This document shows, piece by piece, positions 1-5,913 of a DNA stretch of 5,913 nt (positions are counted from its first letter, which is position 1; each line of letters opens with the position of its first letter). Origin of the DNA: JBECKR01 sp040235415 (GTDB taxonomy: Bacteria; Acidobacteriota; Polarisedimenticolia; Polarisedimenticolales; Polarisedimenticolaceae); contig JBECKR010000384.1 in the NCBI GenBank assembly GCA_040235415.1, positions 1 to 5,913 on the forward strand, in the 5' to 3' direction. A program made the translations under genes and the position numbers. A model generated the notes under the pieces. It saw only the letters and a program-made list of their open reading frames with translations. It did not search any database and was not told where the DNA came from.

Positions 1-457
1 CGGTCGCGTAGCAGCCGGCGCAGGCCACGAGCCGCGCGCCCGGAAGATCGCCGGGGAAGAGCTCCGGCAGGCCGTAGACCGCCTCCCCGAGGAGGTCGGG
101 GGCGGGGTGGGGCTTGCCGTACCACCGCTCCCACGTCGCGGCGTCCGGGAGCCGGAGGTCGCCGGAGAGGTCGACGATCCGGCCGACCGTCCCGCGCAGC
201 GACGCGGCCGCCCGCGCCGACTCGCCGTGCGGCAGCGCCAGGAACACGGCGTCCGCGCCGGCCAGCGCCGCGGGATCGAACGGCAAGATCTCGCCGTCCC
301 ACAGGTGGCGGCGCCCGGGATGGAGGGCTCCCCAGCGCGCGCCGGCCGAGCCGTCGGCGTGTACCGACACGAGTTCGACCTCGGGATGGACCGCGAGCAG
401 CGCCACGAGCTCCGCGCCCGAGTACCCCGAGCCGCCCACGACCGCGCACCGGATCAC
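1..457 (-). CDS. argC: N-acetyl-gamma-glutamyl-phosphate reductase, N-terminal part (runs off left edge)
   Basis: This is the first 152 codons of ArgC, the NADPH-dependent enzyme that reduces N-acetyl-glutamyl-5-phosphate to the semialdehyde in arginine biosynthesis; it is cytoplasmic. Visible family motifs in order are the Rossmann nucleotide-binding loop GGSGYSGAEL (residues 8-17), FLALPHGES (72-80), IVDLSGDLRL (94-103), VYGLPEL (127-133) and the active-site segment LVACAGCYAT (143-152), in which C149 is the expected catalytic cysteine. The GTG start at 457 is chosen because an AGGAGG Shine-Dalgarno sits 7 nt upstream and the motif spacing fits the family from there. The gene is read from its own promoter, which overlaps two ARG boxes. 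One oddity is that the usual N-P-G-C before the catalytic Cys reads C-A-G-C. The close homologue LysY of the LysW-dependent lysine pathway is an alternative, but the ARG boxes favour ArgC. The C-terminal half lies outside the window. Confidence 0.95.
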   Translation of the reverse strand, partial: MIRCAVVGGSGYSGAELVALLAVHPEVELVSVHADGSAGARWGALHPGRRHLWDGEILPFDPAALAGADAVFLALPHGESARAAASLRGTVGRIVDLSGDLRLPDAATWERWYGKPHPAPDLLGEAVYGLPELFPGDLPGARLVACAGCYAT

Positions 458-464
458 GCCGCAC

Positions 465-470
465 CCTCCT
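465..470 (-). promoter_or_regulatory. Ribosome binding site of argC
   Basis: AGGAGG on the minus strand, 7 nt before the GTG at 457. It fixes the start, because there is no in-frame ATG nearby and the GTG at this spacing gives a protein beginning with the Rossmann strand. Confidence 0.8.
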
Positions 471-489
471 CCCGTTCCCGGGCGGAAAG

Positions 490-523
490 TGCATACTTAT
501 ACGCTATGACGCATAATCATGCA
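490..523. promoter_or_regulatory. Tandem ARG-box-like operators (ArgR sites) upstream of argC
   Basis: Two 14-bp imperfect palindromes read on the minus strand: TGCATGATTATGCG (510-523) and CGTATAAGTATGCA (490-503). Against the classical ARG box core TGAATAAATATTCA they match at 9 and 10 of 14 positions by hand count. Their centres are 20 bp apart, close to the two helical turns at which an ArgR hexamer binds paired boxes in known operators (20-21 bp). They cover the predicted -35 and -10 of argC, as expected for arginine-dependent repression. The 490-524 segment is about 37 % GC (13 of 35), far below its surroundings. What is seen is the repeats and their position; ArgR binding is inferred. 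Confidence 0.75.
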
Positions 524-524
524 A
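496..524 (-). promoter_or_regulatory. Predicted sigma70-type promoter of argC
   Basis: On the minus strand there is a -35 hexamer TTGCAT (519-524, 3 of 6 to consensus), a 17-bp spacer and a -10 hexamer TATAAG (496-501, 5 of 6 to consensus). Transcription would start near 489, leaving a leader of about 30 nt that contains the Shine-Dalgarno. Both hexamers fall within or at the edge of the ARG boxes. The -10 is the stronger element; the -35 is weak but ideally spaced. The promoter lies only 12 bp beyond the stop codon of the preceding permease gene. Confidence 0.65.
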
Positions 525-536
525 ACGTTCGGGGCG

Positions 537-1781
537 TCACTCGAACCGCAGCGCCTCGATCGGCGCGAGCCGCGCCGCCTTGACGGCGGGCCACATCCCG
601 AACGTCACGCCGACGATCGTGCAGAACGCGATGCCGTTCGCGGCCCAGTCGATCGGGACGTGGAACGCGAAATCGAACCGCATCGCGACGATGTTGCCGA
701 GGCCGAACCCGAGCAGCACCCCGAGCACGCCGCCGACGTTGCACAGCACGACCGCCTCGAGCAGGAACTGAGACAGGATCTGGCGGCGACGGGCGCCGAG
801 CGCCTTGCGGATACCGATCTCGCGGGTCCGCTCGGTGACCGAGACCAGCATGATGTTCATGATCCCGATGCCCGCGACGACGAGCGCGATCGCGCCGATC
901 ACGAACGCGCCGATCTTGACCCCTTGCGTCGCGGAGTTGAACGCGCGGATCTGGCTGTCGTTCGTGAAGATCTCGAAGTCGTCGGGCTCGCCCGGCTTGA
1001 CGCCGCGCTCGGTCCGCAGCACGGCGCGGGTCTCTTCGATCGCCGTCGGAAGGAGGTCGGGGCGGACGGCGCGGACGGTCATGTTGACGGAGCGGTCGAA
1101 CTCGCCGTCGCGCATGCCGTAGACCCGCGCGAACACCGACACCGGCATCAGCACGTAGTTGTCGAAGTTCCCTCCCATCGCGGACTTCTTCTCGTCGAAG
1201 ACGCCGACGACCTCGAAGCGGCGCCCGTCGACCTTGACCTCGTGTCCGACCGGGTCGATGAACGGGAACAGCTTTTCGGCGATGGCGTACCCGATCACCG
1301 CGACGCGGCGGCCGACCTTGACGTCCTCGTTCGAGATGTTGCGCCCGAGCCCCACGAAGTGCGTGTTGTTGTCCGGATATTCCGGTGTCCCGCCGACGAC
1401 CCAGACGTTGGGATTCGTCTCCTCGCCGCGGAACTTCACGACCGACCCGAACCGCCACAGCTCCGCCCCGACGAGATCCGCCGAGCCGACGCGCTCGCGC
1501 ACGAGATCGGCCTCCGCCACCGTGATCGGGGCGCGCTTCTGGATCTCACGCCAGTCGACGTTGTTGTGGAACCCGCGCACCGGCCACTTCTGCACCTGGA
1601 AGGTCCGCGAGCCGAGCACGCTCATCTCCTGCTCCATCGTCGCCTGGATCACCGAGATTCCCGTCATGACCCCGATGATCGAGGCCACGCCGGCGACGAT
1701 GCCGAGGAGCGTCAGCGCCGACCGCAGCTTGTGCGCGCGGATGGAATCGAGCGCCATGGCCAGCGATTCGAGCCATTGCAT
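537..1781 (-). CDS. MacB-like ABC transporter permease (second permease)
   Basis: A 414-residue inner-membrane permease of the MacB/FtsX-type exporter family. It has a cytoplasmic N-terminal helix, TM1 at about 21-43, a periplasmic MacB-core domain at about 44-285, then TM2 (about 288-314), TM3 (about 340-366) and TM4 (about 378-400). The conserved cytoplasmic loop after TM2, SVTERTREIGIRKALGA (314-330), is the segment that contacts the ATPase in this family. The protein ends in the typical tail with PIEALR (407-412). The ATG at 1781 has GGAGG 5 nt upstream, and the gene starts 18 nt after the stop of the paralogous permease. It is the last gene of the exporter operon. Unlike canonical MacB it carries no ATPase domain, so it must use the separate ATPase encoded upstream. 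With its paralogue it probably forms a heterodimer, although two homodimers are possible. The substrate is unknown. Confidence 0.92.
   Translation of the reverse strand: MQWLESLAMALDSIRAHKLRSALTLLGIVAGVASIIGVMTGISVIQATMEQEMSVLGSRTFQVQKWPVRGFHNNVDWREIQKRAPITVAEADLVRERVGSADLVGAELWRFGSVVKFRGEETNPNVWVVGGTPEYPDNNTHFVGLGRNISNEDVKVGRRVAVIGYAIAEKLFPFIDPVGHEVKVDGRRFEVVGVFDEKKSAMGGNFDNYVLMPVSVFARVYGMRDGEFDRSVNMTVRAVRPDLLPTAIEETRAVLRTERGVKPGEPDDFEIFTNDSQIRAFNSATQGVKIGAFVIGAIALVVAGIGIMNIMLVSVTERTREIGIRKALGARRRQILSQFLLEAVVLCNVGGVLGVLLGFGLGNIVAMRFDFAFHVPIDWAANGIAFCTIVGVTFGMWPAVKAARLAPIEALRFE
753..842 (-). repeat. Direct repeat shared by the two permease genes, copy in second permease
   Basis: This interval repeats at 2013-2102, offset by exactly 1260 bp with no gaps. 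Within it, 793-842 matches 2053-2102 at 48 of 50 positions and 753-770 matches 2013-2030 at 18 of 18. It encodes the SVTERTREIGIRKALGA coupling loop and the start of TM3. It reflects the common origin of the tandem permease genes, with strong functional constraint or possible gene conversion. Confidence 0.8.
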
Positions 1782-1799
1782 CGCGTCCTCCCTTCCCCC

Positions 1800-3034
1800 C
1801 TACTCGTAGCGCAGCGCCTCGATCGGACTGAGCCTCGATGCGCGGTACGCCGGCAGGATCCCCGACACCGCCCCGACGCCGAGCGAGACGAGGATCGCGA
1901 TCGCCACGATGAACGGCGACACCGACGCCGGCAGCAGCAGTCGGCTCACGATCTCCGCGATCCCGAGCGACAGCGCGAGCCCGATCAGCCCGCCCAGCAG
2001 GCAGATGACCGTCGCCTCGAGCAGGAACTGCATCAGGATCGTCCCGCGGCGCGCGCCGAGCGCCTTGCGGATCCCGATCTCGCGGGTGCGCTCGGTGACC
2101 GACACGAACATGATGTTCGCGACGCCGATCCCGCCGACGAGCAGCGAGATGCCCGTGATGATCATGCCGACGAGCAGGACCTGCCCCATGACGTTGTTGA
2201 ACATCGCCACCAGCGAGTCCATCTTGTTGATCGAGAAGTCGTCCGGCTCCGTCGGCGTGAGCCTCCGGATCTTCCGCATCTCGCCCGTGACCTCGAACTC
2301 GAAGTCGTCGAGCGCGCGACCCTCGGGCGCCTTGACCGCGATGTTGAGATCGCGGTTCGAGCCGCCGAACGACTTCACGAACGTCGAGATCGGCACGAAG
2401 ATCTGGCTGTCGAAGTCGGGGCCGCCGAAGAACCCGGAGCTCCCCTGCTTCTCCATTACGCCGACGACGCGGAAGCGCTGGCGGCCGATCTTGACGTCCT
2501 TGTTCAGCGGGTCGATTCCCTCGAACAGGCGCTCGCGGATCGACGAGCCGATGACGCAGACCGCGCGGCGCGACAGGACGTCGAACGACGTCAGGAAGCG
2601 GCCGAACTCCGGGACCGCGCTCGAGACCAGCACGTGCCGGTCAGTCGTCCCGACGATGTCGATGTTGTCGAGGACGCGAGACTCGAACTTGATCGGCCGG
2701 GAGGTCGCCGCGGTCGGGTTGATCGCGAACGCGCTCGTCAGGGCCGCGTCGAGCCGCTCGCTCTCGCGCAGGGAGAGATTCGGCCGGTTCCGGAACTCGA
2801 AGAAGTTCCCGGTGACGACCCACGGCATGCGCGATACGTACAGCACGTCGGAGCCGAGCACCGCGACGCTCTCCTTGAACCGGTTCGTGAGCCCGTTGGC
2901 GGCGGTCATGGTGGTCACCACGCCGGCGATCCCGATCACGATCCCGAGCGTCGTGAGGATTCCCCGCGCGGTGTTGGCGCGAATCGCCTCGAGCGCGATC
3001 CGGAACGCCTCCGCGAGCTCTCGCAGCCGGCGTC

Positions 3035-3038
<4 letters not shown>
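1800..3038 (-). CDS. MacB-like ABC transporter permease (first permease)
   Basis: A 412-residue permease with the same architecture as its downstream neighbour: TM1 at about 26-48, a periplasmic MacB-core domain to about 285, TM2 (about 287-313), TM3 (about 338-366) and TM4 (about 374-396). The loop SVTERTREIGIRKALGA (313-329) and the tail SPIEALRYE (404-412) are present. The start is taken as the GTG at 3038, which overlaps the TGA of the ATPase gene (GTGA, 3035-3038). This gives a length within two residues of the paralogue and a normal N-terminal helix before TM1. No strong Shine-Dalgarno is visible, which fits translational coupling to the ATPase. The reading frame stays open further upstream, but that part is antisense-free shadow of the ATPase gene and shows no family similarity. 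It probably pairs with the next gene product to export a substrate that cannot be named from sequence. Confidence 0.92.
2013..2102 (-). repeat. Direct repeat shared by the two permease genes, copy in first permease
   Basis: Partner of the 753-842 copy. The two 50-bp cores differ at only two positions, both third codon positions or otherwise silent in the shared motif. Outside this segment the two permease genes diverge substantially, for example across their periplasmic domains. Confidence 0.8.
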
Positions 3039-3735
<697 letters not shown>

Positions 3736-3739
<4 letters not shown>

Positions 3740-5031
3740 CGCCGCGCCCGCGATCCGTCGTCGGACGCGCCGCCGGAGCCGGAACCGCCCGACGCCCCCT
3801 TCCGCACCGCGACGACCGAGCCGTCCGCGAGGTCCTTGCTGATCGCGCGGTAGTTCCCGGTGACGATCTCGTCTCCCTCGCTCAGCCCTTCCAGGATCTC
3901 GATGTGGGAATCGCTCTGGATCCCGGTCTTGACCTGGCGGGCGCGCGCCTTGCCGTCCTGCACGACGAACACCACCTGGACGAAGCCGTCCTTGTCCGGG
4001 ACGAGCGCCGGCCCTTCCGGGCTGCCGGAGGCCGAGACGCCGAGCTGCGCGGGAGTCCGGACGGCGACGGACTGGATCGGCACGCCGAGCGCGGCGTCGT
4101 GGACGTCGGTGACGACGTCGGCGGTCGCCGTCATCCCGGGCCTCAGCGCGGCGTCGGGGATGTCGACCGCGATCTTGACCTCGAACTCCGTCTTCTGGTC
4201 GGTCGTCCCGGTGCCGGAGATCTTGGCGCTGTTCGCGATGTCGGTGACCGTGCCGGGGAGCGAATGGTCCGGAAGCGCGTCGACCTCGATGGTGGCGTTG
4301 TCGCCCCGGGCGACGCGCACGATGTCGTTCTCGTCGACGTCGACGAGCGCCTCCATCCCCCCGAGGTTCGACAGCTCCATGATGACGTCCTCCTGGAACT
4401 GCGACCCGAGCGCGATCTCGCCCACCTCCTTGTTGAGCTTGCTGATGGTGCCGTCGATCGGCGCGTAGATCCGCGTCTTGGCGAGGTCGTCCTGCGTCCG
4501 CTTGAGGTCGGCGCGCACCTGCTCGACCTGGTCGAGCATCGACTGGTGCCGCGCCCGCTCCGCCTGGTACGCGGCGAGCGCGGCGTCGAGCGCGGCCTGC
4601 GTCTCGAGGTTCTCGGCGTGAAGGTCTCGGACGCGGTGGTAGTCCTTCTCGGCCTTCGAGAGGTTCTCCTGCGCCACCCGCGCGTTCGACTGCGCCACGC
4701 GGAGCTGGGCCTCGGCGCTCTCGACCGCGGCGACGTAGCGGTCACGGTCGAGCTCGACGAGGAAATCCCCCTTCCGGACGCGGTCGCCCTCCTCGACGCC
4801 GAGCTTCGTGATCTTCGCCGAGACGTCGGCGCTGATGTTGACCTGGGTCTTGGGCTGGATCCGGCCGGTCGCGCTGACGGTTTGCACGATCCGCATCCGG
4901 GCGGCGGGGGCGGTCTCGACCTCGATCCCCGCCGGGCCGCGGCGGCCGATCGTGAGGAACCCGAGCGTCGCGCCCCCGGCCACGACGACGACGGCGGCGG
5001 CCAGGATCATCCGCTTCTTCGATTTCGACAC
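3736..5031 (-). CDS. MacA-like periplasmic adaptor (membrane fusion protein)
   Basis: A 431-residue HlyD/RND-type adaptor. A short basic N-terminus (SKSKKR) precedes a single membrane anchor (about 9-28) with no lipobox cysteine. It is followed by the first half of the lipoyl-like domain (about 60-100), a long alpha-helical coiled-coil hairpin (about 102-187), the lipoyl return strand IYAPIDGTISK (188-198), a beta-barrel region (about 215-310) and a membrane-proximal domain (about 315-410) ending EILEGLSEGDEIVTG. The hairpin tip reads R133-x3-L137-x6-T144-x4-D149, matching the TolC-docking motif of AcrA/MacA with Thr for Ser. A Gly/Ser-rich tail (about 412-431) is low complexity. The start is GTG at 5031, with GGAGG 5 nt upstream; the ATG seven codons later would lose the basic residues. 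It is the first gene of the exporter operon, and the outer-membrane partner is not in this window. Confidence 0.93.
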
Positions 5032-5036
5032 GACTC

Positions 5037-5041
5037 CCTCC
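5037..5041 (-). promoter_or_regulatory. Ribosome binding site of the adaptor gene
   Basis: GGAGG on the minus strand, inside a longer purine tract (GGAGGGAG, 5034-5041), 5 nt before the GTG at 5031. It decides in favour of that GTG over the ATG seven codons downstream. Confidence 0.75.
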
Positions 5042-5065
5042 GGATCCGTTCCCCCCGCCCCACGG

Positions 5066-5095
5066 TTATTACGCCGGACCGGCCTCGAGAGTTCC
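5066..5095 (-). promoter_or_regulatory. Candidate exporter-operon promoter, possibly ECF-sigma type
   Basis: On the minus strand GGAAC (5091-5095) is followed after 17 nt by CGTAATAA (5066-5073). GGAAC/AAC with a CGT element 16-17 nt downstream is the general shape of extracytoplasmic-function sigma promoters, and TAATAA (5066-5071) is the only AT-rich hexamer close to the gene. A sigma70 reading is poor because no TTGACA-like hexamer is correctly placed. A start near 5060 would give a leader of about 30 nt. This rests on short matches only. Confidence 0.3.
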
Positions 5096-5104
5096 CTGGG
5101 GAAC
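5091..5104. promoter_or_regulatory. Perfect inverted repeat, candidate operator upstream of the exporter operon
   Basis: GTTCCCTGGGGAAC is a 6-2-6 perfect dyad that overlaps the GGAAC of the candidate promoter. A second palindrome, GCCGGACCGGC, lies at 5073-5083 between the two candidate promoter elements. This placement would suit a dimeric repressor, but GC-rich DNA produces palindromes easily, and no regulator gene is present in the window. Confidence 0.35.
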
Positions 5105-5106
5105 CG

Positions 5107-5124
5107 CGCCGGGGGACCCCGGCG
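5107..5124. other. GC-rich stem-loop in the MFS-exporter intergenic region
   Basis: CGCCGGGG and CCCCGGCG form a perfect 8-bp inverted repeat with a 2-nt centre, realistically a 7-bp stem with a 4-nt loop. No T-run follows on either strand, so it is not a canonical intrinsic terminator. Confidence 0.4.
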
Positions 5125-5130
5125 GCCGGT

Positions 5131-5159
5131 CCCGTTCGCTCCATCCTAAGGAGAACGGG
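5131..5159 (-). terminator. Stem-loop downstream of the MFS gene, possible 3' end structure
   Basis: On the minus strand CCCGTTC (5153-5159) pairs with GAACGGG (5131-5137). Three further pairs (TCC with GGA) extend the stem across a 2-nt bulge, leaving a 7-nt loop. It begins about 30 nt after the MFS stop. A five-T run (5175-5179) lies before the stem rather than after it, so efficient intrinsic termination is doubtful; it may instead stabilise the transcript end. Confidence 0.3.
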
Positions 5160-5190
5160 CCGTCCCGGTGGGGTAAAAAGTTGTAATCCT

Positions 5191-5913
5191 CTAGGGCTCG
5201 ATCCCGTCCCAGGGCCGCAGCGACGCGCCGCGCGACGGCCGGACCGCCCAAACCCGGAGCGGCAGCTGAAGGTGCGACCAGCCCGGCCTCCCGATCCCGC
5301 GTACGCGCCAGAGCAGCGCGGCGGCCGGGACGAATCGGAGCGTTCCGGAGGCCGCCATGGCCGTGAGGTAGGCGGGCAGGCCGAATCTCCCCGCCACGCG
5401 AACCACGGCGGCGCCCAGGAGGCAGCCCGCCAGGATCACGACGCCGTCGACGACGTTGAACCTCGCGACCGTCCCGGGACGGCCGCGCGTGGTCTGGAGC
5501 AGCGCCGAGGCCTGGGCGACCTCGAAGCCGCCCCACACCACGCCGGAGAACACCTGCGCCAGCAGGATCCACCCCGTCGACCGCGAGACGAGCCACAGCA
5601 GCGGCACCGGCGCGACGAGCCATCCCGTCGCGCGCAGGAGCGGCCCCGGCCCCACGCGGTCGGCGATCCGCCCCCACGGCCGGAGCGTCGCGACCTTGAC
5701 GACCGCGGGCACCGCGAGCAGCGTCCCGGTCAGGACGTACGACATCCCGAGCCGCTCCAGCATGTACGGGACGAAGAACGGCGTCGAGACGTTGGTCGCG
5801 AGGTGCAGGCCCCAGAGGTACAGCGCGAGGCGGCGGAGCTTGCCGGGCCGGCGGAACGCCAGGCGGCTCTCCGGCTGCGCCGGCCGCGGGAGCGCGACGG
5901 CGGTCTCGGGCAC
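5191..5913 (-). CDS. Major facilitator superfamily transporter, C-terminal half (runs off right edge)
   Basis: 240 residues are visible, ending at the TAG at 5191. A hydrophilic stretch (about 1-28) is followed by six predicted membrane segments: about 31-51, 57-77, 92-112, 115-137, 151-173 and 178-203. The loop between the first two pairs carries the MFS motif A-like sequence GRIADRVG (81-88), the pattern found after TM2 and again after TM8. The layout therefore fits a central cytoplasmic loop followed by TM7-TM12 of a 12-TM transporter. The GTG at the very edge (5913) is probably an internal valine, not a start, since half of a transporter would otherwise be missing; a genuine six-TM half-size protein is less likely. 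It is an integral inner-membrane protein whose substrate cannot be inferred. It is separated from the exporter operon by 159 bp and is probably a distinct transcription unit. Confidence 0.8.
   Translation of the reverse strand: MPETAVALPRPAQPESRLAFRRPGKLRRLALYLWGLHLATNVSTPFFVPYMLERLGMSYVLTGTLLAVPAVVKVATLRPWGRIADRVGPGPLLRATGWLVAPVPLLWLVSRSTGWILLAQVFSGVVWGGFEVAQASALLQTTRGRPGTVARFNVVDGVVILAGCLLGAAVVRVAGRFGLPAYLTAMAASGTLRFVPAAALLWRVRGIGRPGWSHLQLPLRVWAVRPSRGASLRPWDGIEP

Noticed and set aside
107..583. Plus-strand open frames of 158 and 131 codons over argC
   Set aside because: Composition is low-complexity Arg/Pro/Ala, they lack a ribosome binding site, and they lie opposite an unmistakable argC.
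1782..1799. Possible separate promoter or attenuator between the two permease genes
   Set aside because: The gap is 18 nt and contains only a purine-rich Shine-Dalgarno region.
5175..5179. Five-T run on the minus strand as the T-tract of an MFS-gene terminator
   Set aside because: It lies upstream of the stem-loop in the direction of transcription, and no inverted repeat immediately precedes it.

Overview
The window is GC-rich DNA (GC-ending codons throughout, three GTG starts among the six genes) in which every supported gene lies on the minus strand. It looks like a chromosomal stretch of a GC-rich bacterium. The adaptor protein carries a TolC-docking-type hairpin motif, which points to a diderm (Gram-negative-type) envelope. 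I cannot name the phylum from this sequence alone.

In the direction of transcription (right to left) the layout is as follows. (1) The C-terminal half of a major facilitator superfamily (MFS) transporter, 5191-5913, which runs off the right edge. (2) A 159-bp intergenic region (5032-5190) rich in inverted repeats, probably holding the 3' end signals of the MFS gene and the control region of the next operon. (3) A four-gene exporter operon of the MacA/MacB class: periplasmic adaptor (3736-5031), ABC ATPase (3035-3739), and two paralogous permeases (1800-3038 and 537-1781). The first three genes are joined by ATGA and GTGA overlaps, and the last follows after 18 nt. (4) A 79-bp intergenic region (458-536), conspicuously AT-rich at its core, with a sigma70-type promoter and two ARG-box-like 14-mers spaced 20 bp centre to centre. 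(5) The start of argC (1-457), which runs off the left edge with the catalytic Cys just inside the window.

The exporter genes make a coherent machine. The ATPase would drive a pair of MacB-like permeases (one TM segment, a large periplasmic domain, then three TM segments each), and the membrane-anchored adaptor would link them to an outer-membrane channel not encoded here. The substrate cannot be read from sequence. argC belongs to a separate unit, arginine biosynthesis, and its operator/promoter arrangement suggests ArgR repression.

I found no RNA genes, CRISPR arrays, mobile elements or clearly novel system. The most informative non-coding signals are the ARG-box pair over the argC promoter and the cluster of palindromes upstream of the exporter operon.
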